Below are positions 7,944 to 13,501 of a DNA stretch of 13,501 bases, one piece after another; positions within the stretch are counted from its first letter, which is position 1; the number at the start of each line of letters is the position of its first letter. The stretch covers positions 1 through 13,501 of the forward strand of contig CAZKBZ010000078.1 in assembly GCA_964551175.1 (NCBI GenBank). Reading direction: 5' to 3'. The position numbers were made by a program, and so were the translations under genes. Source of the stretch: Desulfobulbus_C sp964551175. Lineage in GTDB: Bacteria > Desulfobacterota > Desulfobulbia > Desulfobulbales > Desulfobulbaceae. The notes below the pieces were generated by a model. It was not told the origin of the DNA. It searched no databases and saw only the letters and a list, made by a program, of their open reading frames with translations.

Positions 7944-8522
7944 TTATTGGCCCCGGGAAAAAAATACAATAATCATCAGTGTCAGCAGAGCAACTGCCAG
8001 GGAGCGCAGCCCGGACCAGAGCCAGTATGTCCGGCTCACCCGGCCGAGAAAAATTCCCAGCAGAAAGATGACAGCCAGGGCCAGGATAATGGCAACAATA
8101 AAGGGGGAAACATCCGGGAAAAAGCCCTGCTGCGCAAACCAGAGGGGAGAGATGATCAGCAGGGAGAGCAGCAGCGGAGATAATCCATTGACAAGGGCCA
8201 CTATCACAGGGATATAACGGCTGGCCTGGCCGTGATCGCTGTCCTCCAGGTCTCTGAGCACAGCCTGCTCCAGTTCCTGCAGCTCTTTTTTCCGTTCCGC
8301 TGATTCGCTGAGATAGGCACTGGAAAAGCCGCTCATGAACAGGGCAATTGAGGCTCCCAGGCAACCGCTGATAGCTGCGGACAGGGGCACGGTACCGCTG
8401 GCATAAAAACCTGCCAGCAGTCCGAGCATTGTCAGTGCACCGTCAAAGCCGTTGGTGACAAAATAACGCCTGGCAATTCCCCGGGCACGGTAAATATGCA
8501 GCAGAAGATGGTGAGAGTTCAC
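7944..8522 (-). CDS. VIT1/CCC1-like (DUF125) membrane transporter
   Basis: This is a 192-residue protein with five likely membrane segments (about 26-45, 49-68, 103-127, 138-160, 170-188). The first segment, VTNGFDGALTMLGLLAG, matches the start of the VIT/CCC1 family, whose members carry iron or manganese across membranes. In plant and yeast members a charged cytosolic metal-binding domain separates segments two and three. Here only a short charged stretch (about 72-98, ESAERKKELQELEQ...) remains. The start is GTG at 8522 with GGGG about nine bases upstream. The DUF211 gene ends 27 bases before it and the DUF2784 gene begins 11 bases after it. Metal transport is inferred from the family; substrate and direction cannot be read from the sequence. 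Confidence 0.75.
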   Translation of the reverse strand: MNSHHLLLHIYRARGIARRYFVTNGFDGALTMLGLLAGFYASGTVPLSAAISGCLGASIALFMSGFSSAYLSESAERKKELQELEQAVLRDLEDSDHGQASRYIPVIVALVNGLSPLLLSLLIISPLWFAQQGFFPDVSPFIVAIILALAVIFLLGIFLGRVSRTYWLWSGLRSLAVALLTLMIIVFFSRGQ

Positions 8523-8549
8523 GCTTTTCCCCGGCGGGCCGACAGAATC

Positions 8550-8822
8550 TTACTGTGCACCGGAATCGGTCCCGTGAACCTCAACTTCATCGATACTGTG
8601 CAGCGATGCCCCCATGCGCTTAATGGCCTTTTCTATGGCCTCAAAGTCGATATCACTGCCTGTGATCTCAAGGATCGTGCTTTCTGTTTTTTTATCCAGC
8701 TCGGTTACAGTCAACCGTACCCGGTAATCACCACCCAGGTCCGCCAGTGTAGCGGCAAAATCAAGGGCATTGGGTTGATAGGGCTTGAGCACATCGAGAA
8801 CAAGCTTTCGTATGGTCGCCAT
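8550..8822 (-). CDS. DUF211 family protein
   Basis: This is a 90-residue cytosolic protein of the DUF211 family (COG1888), best known from archaea and uncommon in bacteria. It shows the family opening RKLVLDVLKPYQP (5-17), the alternating strand RVRLTVTELDKKTES, and the ending KRMGASLHSIDEVEV (68-82). The fold is expected to be a small ferredoxin-like alpha/beta domain. Function is unknown; metal binding has been considered for the family, but the sequence here does not show a clear site. The ATG has CAGGAAA upstream at good spacing. It sits between a small exported protein and the VIT-like transporter, which suggests a role linked to that transporter. Confidence 0.85.
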   Translation of the reverse strand: MATIRKLVLDVLKPYQPNALDFAATLADLGGDYRVRLTVTELDKKTESTILEITGSDIDFEAIEKAIKRMGASLHSIDEVEVHGTDSGAQ

Positions 8823-8854
8823 TCGCTTTCCTGAAATTTGTTTTTATGGAAAAA

Positions 8855-9214
8855 TTATTCGGGAAGCTTGAATTCCAGGACCTTTTCAGGAACAATGGTT
8901 ATCTTTTCCTTGACCACTTCACGGCCATCTTTCTTGATAATCAGCCTGTGAACACCTTTCGGGACAAGCAGGGTAAAAGGAATTCTGTCCTTGAATTTCT
9001 GTTTGAGGTTGTTGTTCGTATCACAGGTATCAAGTTTGAAATCAATGGTTTCTTCCAGGCATTCACCCTCAATAAGGACACATACGCCTTCCCGGTCTCC
9101 GATAAAGGTGATGCCGCCGAACGTTTTCTCGGCAAATCCCGTCATTGGCAGGGCCAGTACTGAAAAAAGTACAAGTACAGTAATTATGAATAAATACGTA
9201 CTGTTTTTCTGCAT
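8855..9214 (-). CDS. Small exported protein with PEGA-like tail
   Basis: This is a 119-residue protein of unknown function. The start at 9214 (MQKNSTYLF) is chosen because a perfect AGGAGG lies six bases upstream and the residues that follow form a textbook signal peptide, cleaved after A28 (MTGFA/EK). A longer open frame from 9286 adds 24 residues across the promoter and is not credible. The mature part is about 91 residues with three cysteines (C45, C52, C64). It ends in a beta-rich stretch, VPKGVHRLIIKKDGREVV...VLEFKLPE, that resembles PEGA-type surface modules. The odd cysteine count leaves one unpaired if one disulfide forms. It is the first gene of the five-gene leftward operon. Confidence 0.8.
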   Translation of the reverse strand: MQKNSTYLFIITVLVLFSVLALPMTGFAEKTFGGITFIGDREGVCVLIEGECLEETIDFKLDTCDTNNNLKQKFKDRIPFTLLVPKGVHRLIIKKDGREVVKEKITIVPEKVLEFKLPE

Positions 9215-9220
9215 GGGGAA

Positions 9221-9226
9221 CCTCCT
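9221..9226 (-). promoter_or_regulatory. ribosome binding site fixing the start of the exported PEGA-like protein
   Basis: AGGAGG (read on the minus strand) stands six bases before ATG 9214 and decides that start over the upstream ATG at 9286. Confidence 0.85.
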
Positions 9227-9256
9227 GTGAATGGTTTTGACCTTATCTCTATCTGA

Positions 9257-9286
9257 ACTATAAGACATCGCCCTGCATACTGTCAA
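9257..9286 (-). promoter_or_regulatory. near-consensus sigma70 promoter of the five-gene operon
   Basis: On the minus strand, TTGACA (9281-9286) is followed after 18 bases by TATAGT (9257-9262). This is a perfect -35 and a five-of-six -10. Transcription would start near 9250, leaving a leader of about 35 bases to the ribosome site and ATG at 9214. It is one of the best promoters in the window and is likely the main one for the operon ending at 6720. Confidence 0.7.
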
Positions 9287-9303
9287 AATGATATATGGTG
9301 CCC

Positions 9304-9343
9304 GGCTCAGTCATGTTTGTGTTTTATCAAAACGGGTTGAGCC
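9304..9343. repeat. nested inverted repeat between divergent promoters
   Basis: GGCTCA (9304-9309) pairs with TGAGCC (9338-9343), and inside it GTTTT (9321-9325) pairs with AAAAC (9329-9333). It sits between the leftward promoter at 9257-9286 and the rightward one at 9351-9379. It could be an operator or a structured element; no regulator is identified. Confidence 0.4.
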
Positions 9344-9350
9344 ATCGGGG

Positions 9351-9379
9351 TTGACAGAAGTAAAGAAATCCGTTTTAAT
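9351..9379 (+). promoter_or_regulatory. sigma70 promoter candidate for the murein peptidase gene
   Basis: TTGACA (9351-9356), a 17-base spacer and TTTAAT (9374-9379) match the consensus at 11 of 12 positions. The leader to ATG 9498 would be about 110 bases. No strong ribosome site is seen before that ATG. Confidence 0.6.
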
Positions 9380-9497
9380 AAAATAACTTATGCTCTTGTA
9401 TCTCGATACAGGATTGAACAGTGTAGGAACCATCATGCAGGTTTTAGATCTGCATTGCAAAGGGTGCTGAAAAAAAGCGGACCATAACCACAATCTC

Positions 9498-10028
9498 ATG
9501 AACAGACGTCATTTTCTTGCCCTGGGAGTTAAAGCGGCAGCAGGATTTGTCCTGTGCCGCGCCGTTCCATCCCTGGCCGGTACCGGAACGCGCAGCCTTT
9601 CCTTTTACCATACCCATACCAGGCAAACGCTCGACATTATCTATGCCCGTTCCGATATCTATGATCCTCTGGCCCTGGATCGGGTCAACTATTTTCTCCG
9701 GGATTTTCGTACCGAGGAGGTACATCCCATTGATCCGGGTGTACTGGATATTCTCTGGCATATTCAGCAGAATCTTGGTTGCAATGGCACCTATGAGGTA
9801 ATCTCCGGCTACCGATCCCCGGCCACCAACGGGAAATTACGTGGCAGGAGCAAGGGAGTGGCCAAACGCAGCCTGCACATGAAAGGCAAGGCCATTGATA
9901 TCCGGCTCACAGGTGCTGACACCTGCTCCATCCGGGATTGCGCCATTGCACTCAAGGGCGGCGGGGTAGGGTATTATCCCAAGTCCAATTTCGTCCACGT
10001 TGATACCGGCCGGGTCCGGACCTGGTAG
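9498..10028 (+). CDS. Tat-exported DUF882/M15-type murein peptidase (MepK-like)
   Basis: This is a 176-residue predicted zinc peptidase of the DUF882/M15 group, the group of E. coli MepK (YcbK), which cuts peptide bridges in peptidoglycan. The N-terminus MNRRHFLALGVKAAAG is a twin-arginine signal, ending near SLAG (25-28), so it would be exported folded. The catalytic pattern is intact: SGYRSP (103-108), SLHMKGKAID with H127 and D134, and the final FVHVDTG with H167. It acts in the periplasm on the cell wall. The ribosome site is poor. A terminator-like hairpin follows the stop. It is transcribed away from the five-gene operon and converges on nhaA. Exact bond cleaved not proven. Confidence 0.9.
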   Translation: MNRRHFLALGVKAAAGFVLCRAVPSLAGTGTRSLSFYHTHTRQTLDIIYARSDIYDPLALDRVNYFLRDFRTEEVHPIDPGVLDILWHIQQNLGCNGTYEVISGYRSPATNGKLRGRSKGVAKRSLHMKGKAIDIRLTGADTCSIRDCAIALKGGGVGYYPKSNFVHVDTGRVRTW

Positions 10029-10057
10029 AGGCTGCTTTCCTTCCCCTCCTGTTTTCC

Positions 10058-10083
10058 CTGTGTGCCCGGTGCCACAGCTTTTT
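10058..10083 (+). terminator. Rho-independent terminator candidate after the murein peptidase
   Basis: CTGTG-T-GC (10058-10065) pairs with GC-CACAG (10071-10077) around loop CCGGT with one bulged base, followed by CTTTTT. It lies 29 bases past the stop of the peptidase gene and just before the end of the converging nhaA gene. Confidence 0.45.
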
Positions 10084-10084
10084 C

Positions 10085-11389
10085 CTATTTCCCAGGCAGT
10101 GATTTCTGCAGGATAAGGTAGCCGCCGATTCCTGCCAGGATGGAGGCAATGAAGATGGCAATCTTGGCATCCGCAATCATGCCCTGATCGGTAAAGGCAA
10201 GTTCGCTGATAAAGATGGACATGGTAAAACCGATTCCTCCCAGCAGAGAAACACCCCAGACCTGACCCCAGCTGACCCCGCTGGGAAGCTCAGTCAGTCC
10301 GCTTTTGATCACCAGAAAACTGAAGCCGAAGATGCCAACCTGCTTGCCGATCAGGAGACCACCGATAATACCTAAGCTGATCGAGCTGGGAAAGGCGGCC
10401 AGGGTGGTGCTGTCAATGGTGACTCCGGCTGCGAACAGTGCAAAAAGGGGCAGAATGAGAAAGGCCTGAATGGGATGCAGATGCTCTTCCAGGCGGATTC
10501 CGGCCGGTATCATTCTTTCTGCAGCCAGGTAGATCTGCTGGATCGCCTGGCGCTGCTTTTTGTCGGTGACCATGGACTGACGGCTGATCTTCGTCTCCTG
10601 CAACCAGGCCTTGTGCTGTTTCAGGGTGTTGAAAAATTCTTTCGGCTCAATCGTTGCCCTGACCGGAACGACCATGGCCAGCAGTACACCGGCAATGGTA
10701 GCATGAATGCCGGAGAGAAAGACACAGAGCCAGACACCGGAAATGAGGAGAAAGGTACAGACCGGCCGGTGGATATTATTTCTGACGATCAGGCCTAACA
10801 GCGCAAGGAGAAAGGCGGCCGTGACAAGTGCGACAAGAGAAATCTGTTCCGTGTAAAACAGAGCAATAACCAGTACGGCCATCAGATCATCAACTATGGC
10901 AAGGGCAGTCAGAAAAACCTTGAGACCGATGGGCACCCGTTTACCGAACAGGGCCAGCAGGCCAAGGGCAAAGGCAATATCCGTTGCCATGGGCACTCCC
11001 CAGCCATTTGCTGCCGGACCACTCGTGTTGAAGCAGAAATAGATCAGGGCCGGGGCAACGGCTCCACCAAGAGCAGCCATCACCGGCAGTATTGCTTTTT
11101 TCACCGATGAAAGCTCACCGATCAGGATTTCCCGTTTAATTTCCAGGCCGACCACAAAGAAAAAGATGGCCATCAGCCCATCTTTGACCCAGTGGTCCAG
11201 GGTGAGATGGTACTGTTTGCCGTGAAACCAGGTGCCGATATCAAGGTGACTCAGGGTATGGTACAGGTCTGACCAGGGCGAGTTGGCCCAGACTACGGCT
11301 GTAATCGTAGCCAGCAGCAGGACAATTGAGCCCGCTGTCTGGGAGTGAAAGAAACGTTCAAATACCGTCTTATGCTGCTTTGGTTTCAT
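10085..11389 (-). CDS. nhaA: NhaA-type Na+/H+ antiporter
   Basis: This inner-membrane antiporter exchanges internal sodium for protons, supporting salt and pH balance. Family residues are clear: FFFVVGLEIKRE (76-87), GVPMATDIAFALG (131-143) with the sensor-side Asp137, the ion-binding pair D167/D168 in AIVDDLMAVLVIALFYT, and the conserved Lys349 in LLIGKQVGIFGF. The C-terminal half GGIGFTMSIFISELAF is typical. Length is 434 residues against 388 for E. coli NhaA. Much of the surplus is a charged loop around residues 245-305 (KEFFNTLKQHKAWLQETKIS...), which lies between the two halves and may be cytosolic. The ATG has no clear ribosome site; another ATG slightly upstream is out of frame. A good promoter lies about 45 bases upstream, so the gene is probably transcribed on its own. 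Confidence 0.96.
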   Translation of the reverse strand: MKPKQHKTVFERFFHSQTAGSIVLLLATITAVVWANSPWSDLYHTLSHLDIGTWFHGKQYHLTLDHWVKDGLMAIFFFVVGLEIKREILIGELSSVKKAILPVMAALGGAVAPALIYFCFNTSGPAANGWGVPMATDIAFALGLLALFGKRVPIGLKVFLTALAIVDDLMAVLVIALFYTEQISLVALVTAAFLLALLGLIVRNNIHRPVCTFLLISGVWLCVFLSGIHATIAGVLLAMVVPVRATIEPKEFFNTLKQHKAWLQETKISRQSMVTDKKQRQAIQQIYLAAERMIPAGIRLEEHLHPIQAFLILPLFALFAAGVTIDSTTLAAFPSSISLGIIGGLLIGKQVGIFGFSFLVIKSGLTELPSGVSWGQVWGVSLLGGIGFTMSIFISELAFTDQGMIADAKIAIFIASILAGIGGYLILQKSLPGK

Positions 11390-11432
11390 GAGAAATCATG
11401 GAAATTTTGTTTAGAAATACGAATTTTTATCA

Positions 11433-11461
11433 AGTATACTGTTTTCCGCAGGTTTCGTAAA
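11433..11461 (-). promoter_or_regulatory. sigma70 promoter of nhaA
   Basis: On the minus strand, TTTACG (11456-11461), a 17-base spacer and TATACT (11433-11438) match the consensus at 9 of 12 positions. The start point would be near 11426, giving a leader of about 37 bases to ATG 11389. Confidence 0.55.
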
Positions 11462-11553
11462 GTATCTCAGTTCATGTACAAAATTTTCCCTGAATGTTAA
11501 CAGCCTGCTATCAGAACAACAGTGAGTGTCTGCTCCTGCGCAATGATCCACTG

Positions 11554-12735
11554 TCAAAACCTTTTTCCTGTTTCCTGTTCCTTTTTCGGCAGCAATCTGA
11601 TCAGAAGACTTCCGCTGCCGATGAATAGACCGGCGAGTATCAGGCCAAGATCAAAATGACCGCTGTCGGCAAGCCTGGTTATTCCAGCCGGTACCACTCC
11701 TCCGCCCAGAACAAAGGAGATGGGTATGGCGACGGATATGACAATGTTGCGAGCATCAGGAGAACCGATTTGTGAGAGAGCGGAAAAGGCCGGGGCAAAG
11801 AAACAGACAGCAAGCAGCGGCTGCAGCCACACCCAGGCCTGCAGCAGTTGTCCGGGCCCGAATCCAAGCAGTGCAGTGAACAGTCCGGTGAGCAGCAGGA
11901 CCACGGCCATGGTCCTCAGTGAGCCGAACCGGTCACTGAGCCAGCCGCCGAAGAACGCGGTTATCAGGGTTGTTGAACGGGAGATACCGACCAGCATGTT
12001 TGCAGACTGTTCAGCCAGACCATGTTCACTGACCAGGAACATGGGCAGAATACTGTACACCCCAAGGGTGGCACTGATACCCATGGAGAAGAGGATGACC
12101 ATCAGCCAGAACTCAGGCAGCCGAATCAGCTCCAGGCAACGGCTGAGGTTTGGTGCGGCGCCCTTGAGGCGGGTCTCCCGGCCGATAAGACCATACAGCA
12201 TTGCAGCCCCGGTTGTGGCTGCAGCAAGCAGCAGGAAAACCTGTTGCCATTGCAGGGCCGGCAGCAGCCAGGCTGCAAACAGAGGGGCCGTCAGGAAGGC
12301 CAGGTTCGGAGCGATTTCATGGACCCCAAAGGCCCTGCCCAAATGGCGGGTCTGGTAGAGATCGGTGATGGTGGCAATACCGGATGGCAGATATAGGCCG
12401 GCAGCCATGCCCAGCAGGAAAAAGGATACCCGCAGCAGAAACAGGGACTGGCTGTATGAAACGAGCAGCAGTGATATCCCTATTGCCAGCATGGAAACGA
12501 CTATGGTCCGTTTGTGGCCCAGCCGGACGGCAATAACACCGGATGATGACAGGGAAATAAAGTAGCTGATACTGATGCAGAGGAAAAAAATGCCGGCCTG
12601 GCCATGGGAGATGGAGAGACCATTCTCGATTTCCGGCAGCAGCGGTGCCAGGATTATTCTGGAAATAAAGTTGAGATAAAAAATAAAGGCCAGCAGCAGG
12701 AGTGGCAGCGGTGAAGGGATCGAGGAAGATGCCAC
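11554..12735 (-). CDS. Major facilitator superfamily transporter
   Basis: This is a 393-residue inner-membrane transporter with about twelve membrane segments, starting at the first one (about 9-31). The MFS motif A appears after segment 2 as GVIAVRLGHKRT (66-77) and again in the second half as GGWLSDRFGSLRT (263-275), as expected for the duplicated fold. The general pattern resembles proton-driven drug or metabolite exporters, but the substrate cannot be named. The start is GTG at 12735 with a weak ribosome site. The last nine codons (KKEQETGKR) are read from the purine-rich repeat at 11560-11587. The gene follows a small zinc-finger-like gene by 49 bases and may be co-transcribed with it. 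Confidence 0.88.
   Translation of the reverse strand: MASSSIPSPLPLLLLAFIFYLNFISRIILAPLLPEIENGLSISHGQAGIFFLCISISYFISLSSSGVIAVRLGHKRTIVVSMLAIGISLLLVSYSQSLFLLRVSFFLLGMAAGLYLPSGIATITDLYQTRHLGRAFGVHEIAPNLAFLTAPLFAAWLLPALQWQQVFLLLAAATTGAAMLYGLIGRETRLKGAAPNLSRCLELIRLPEFWLMVILFSMGISATLGVYSILPMFLVSEHGLAEQSANMLVGISRSTTLITAFFGGWLSDRFGSLRTMAVVLLLTGLFTALLGFGPGQLLQAWVWLQPLLAVCFFAPAFSALSQIGSPDARNIVISVAIPISFVLGGGVVPAGITRLADSGHFDLGLILAGLFIGSGSLLIRLLPKKEQETGKRF
11560..11587 (-). repeat. purine-rich dispersed repeat, copy 2, inside the end of the MFS gene
   Basis: On the minus strand this reads GAAAAAGGAACAGGAAAC followed by AGGAAAAAGG, related to the copy at 4907-4922 and to the arms at 13186-13269. It ends four bases before the TGA stop and encodes the polar tail of the transporter, so the repeat appears to have supplied the coding end. 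Confidence 0.55.
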
Positions 12736-12784
12736 AGCAGTCAGACGTATGGGAACCGGTTGGTAAGCACGCAGGGTGCAGGAA

Positions 12785-13099
12785 TCAGGTTTCCTTCTCG
12801 TCAGCAGTCACCCTGTTTTTGGGGCTTGAGCCGGTTCCGGTTTCCGGATCTTCAGCCGGTGATATTTCAGGCGTAGGGGTTTTGGACTTGGTCCGGAATG
12901 CTTTGGGCAGCTTGGACTGGGGCAGGACAAATTCTCTGATTTTTTCTATCTCCTGGGGCAGGTCCTGGTCTTCCCGGCACACATCACACTCCTTGATGTG
13001 CTGATCAACAAACTGCATCATACGGGCAGGAGCCATGGTTTCATCCTTGACATGAAGATACCAGCCTTTGATAAGGCGGGTCAGTTGATTGCATTGCAT
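12785..13099 (-). CDS. Small zf-HC2/anti-sigma-type zinc-binding protein
   Basis: This is a 104-residue protein with an N-terminal putative zinc-binding motif: Cys3, then His34-x3-Cys38-x2-Cys41 (HIKECDVC), the pattern of the zf-HC2/ZAS anti-sigma domain. In that family the domain binds and holds an ECF sigma factor. There is no membrane segment and no sigma gene beside it, so an anti-sigma role is only possible, and a general metal- or redox-sensing protein is equally open. The C-terminal half (about 62-104) is low-complexity and polar (TKSKTPTPEISPAEDPETG), likely disordered. The gene precedes the MFS transporter by 49 bases. Ribosome site weak. Confidence 0.65.
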   Translation of the reverse strand: MQCNQLTRLIKGWYLHVKDETMAPARMMQFVDQHIKECDVCREDQDLPQEIEKIREFVLPQSKLPKAFRTKSKTPTPEISPAEDPETGTGSSPKNRVTADEKET

Positions 13100-13159
13100 G
13101 GAAAACCCGGAATTGTCCTCTGGTGTTTGAATATTGGTGAAGCCTTTAAAGATACTAAG

Positions 13160-13174
13160 GCGGGCTTTGCCCGC
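13160..13174. repeat. short GC hairpin
   Basis: GCGGGC-TTT-GCCCGC is a perfect six-base stem with a three-base loop. No T-run follows on either strand, so it is not an obvious terminator. On the minus strand it falls between TTGCGG and TATCTT, which could be a weak promoter for the zinc-finger gene. Confidence 0.45.
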
Positions 13175-13185
13175 AACCCAATAAC

Positions 13186-13269
13186 GATAGGGAAGAGGAA
13201 AAAGGGAAAAGGAACAGGAATAGATAATTTTGAAACCTTTTTCCTTTTCCCTGTTCCCTTTTCTCTATC
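13186..13269. repeat. 84-base purine/pyrimidine imperfect palindrome
   Basis: A left arm at 13186-13218 (GATAGGGAAGAGG, then AAAAAGGGAAAAGGAACAGG) is the imperfect inverted copy of the right arm at 13236-13269, with about 26 of 31 aligned positions matching. The loop is 17 bases. Both ends carry GATAG/CTATC. Each arm contains the GGAACAGG/AAAAAGG words also seen at 4907 and 11560, so it is a two-copy inverted form of the same repeat family. Confidence 0.6.
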
Positions 13270-13347
13270 AACTTTTTGTTTTGTTGGGATAAATCGTATT
13301 CAAATTTACTTGTTTTTATGACGGAAATTGAGGAGTAAGTCACTAAC

Positions 13348-13353
13348 TATAAT
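13348..13353 (+). promoter_or_regulatory. candidate -10 element for selC
   Basis: A perfect TATAAT lies 47 bases before the tRNA. The best -35 at usual spacing is poor (around 13325-13331), so the promoter is tentative. Confidence 0.25.
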
Positions 13354-13400
13354 AAAAAGTTGTTTTTCAGGTCAATAGTTATTACATAGTCTTGACGCGC

Positions 13401-13498
13401 GGAAGTGGAAAGGGCACTGGTGGCCCTCCCGGACTTCAAATCCGGTGAAGGGGGTTAATGGCCTCCTTGGTGGGTTCGATTCCCATGCACTTCCGCCA
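13401..13498 (+). tRNA. selC: Selenocysteine tRNA (anticodon UCA)
   Basis: This is a 98-base tRNA including an encoded CCA. The acceptor stem is GGAAGTG paired with CACTTCC, followed by discriminator G and CCA. The anticodon arm is CCGGA-CTTCAAA-TCCGG with anticodon TCA at 13436-13438, which reads UGA. The extra arm is very long, with AAGGGGG pairing CCTCCTT, and the T arm is GTGGG-TTCGATT-CCCAT. These features and the extended acceptor/T helix mark the Sec-specific tRNA, charged with serine and converted to selenocysteine by SelA, then delivered by SelB. Position 8 of the extended acceptor would be a G-G mismatch rather than a pair. The window ends three bases after the gene. Its presence implies that some in-frame TGA codons in this genome encode selenocysteine; I found no such case among the genes here. 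Confidence 0.95.
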
Positions 13499-13501
13499 GT
13501 T

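Larger units (their letters stand above)
13100..13400. other. 301-base repeat-rich spacer between zinc-finger gene and selC
   Basis: No gene is supported here. Short open frames on both strands translate the purine/pyrimidine repeat and read as phenylalanine-leucine-rich strings, so they are spurious. The spacer holds a tight hairpin (13160-13174), an 84-base imperfect palindrome (13186-13269) and an A/T-rich stretch with TATAAT at 13348-13353. Confidence 0.7.

Noticed and set aside
7933..8364. N-terminal extension of the DUF2784 frame
   Set aside because: It is the antisense-frame shadow of the VIT-like gene; family homology begins only at the ATG at 7932.
13155..13343. 62-residue leftward open frame and a 107-residue rightward frame (12998-13321)
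   Set aside because: Both translate the purine/pyrimidine palindrome into low-complexity strings; the rightward one also runs antisense to the zinc-finger gene.

Overview
The window looks like chromosomal DNA of an anaerobic Gram-negative bacterium. The best guess is a sulfate-reducer-type Desulfobacterota, perhaps of the Desulfobulbales. This rests on overall gene style, exported and Tat-type envelope proteins, a selenocysteine tRNA, and families I associate with that group (the DUF294 CBS protein, the membrane spermidine-synthase-like protein, and a purine-rich repeat). It is an inference, not a database match. Most genes are ordinary housekeeping or envelope genes, and no phage, CRISPR or defence locus is visible.

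Left edge (1-1028): the 5' part of an SRSO17/IS701-type transposase on the minus strand. It is interrupted by a frameshift and runs off the window, so it is an insertion-sequence remnant or a recently broken copy. An upstream spacer separates it from the next unit.

Plus-strand block (1029-6550): an unusual protein-L-isoaspartate methyltransferase with an N-terminal export signal overlaps by 4 bases a large membrane protein with a degenerate spermidine-synthase-like core. After a 287-base spacer come a stand-alone CheY-like receiver protein and a CBS/DUF294 nucleotidyltransferase-like signalling protein.

Minus-strand block (6720-9286): five closely packed genes read leftward from one near-consensus promoter at 9257-9286. 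They encode a small exported PEGA-like protein, a DUF211 protein, a VIT/CCC1-like membrane protein, a DUF2784 membrane protein and a membrane-anchored alpha/beta hydrolase. Divergent from it, a Tat-exported DUF882/M15-type murein peptidase (9498-10028) has its own candidate promoter, with an inverted repeat lying between the two promoters.

Right part (10085-13501): a minus-strand nhaA Na+/H+ antiporter with a good promoter, a minus-strand MFS exporter, and a small cytosolic protein with an anti-sigma-type zinc-binding motif. After a repeat-rich spacer comes selC, the selenocysteine tRNA (UCA anticodon), complete with CCA at 13401-13498. A purine-rich motif around GGAACAGG/AAAAAGG recurs at 4907, 11560 and as an 84-base imperfect palindrome at 13186-13269. 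The copy at 11560 forms the coding end of the MFS gene.
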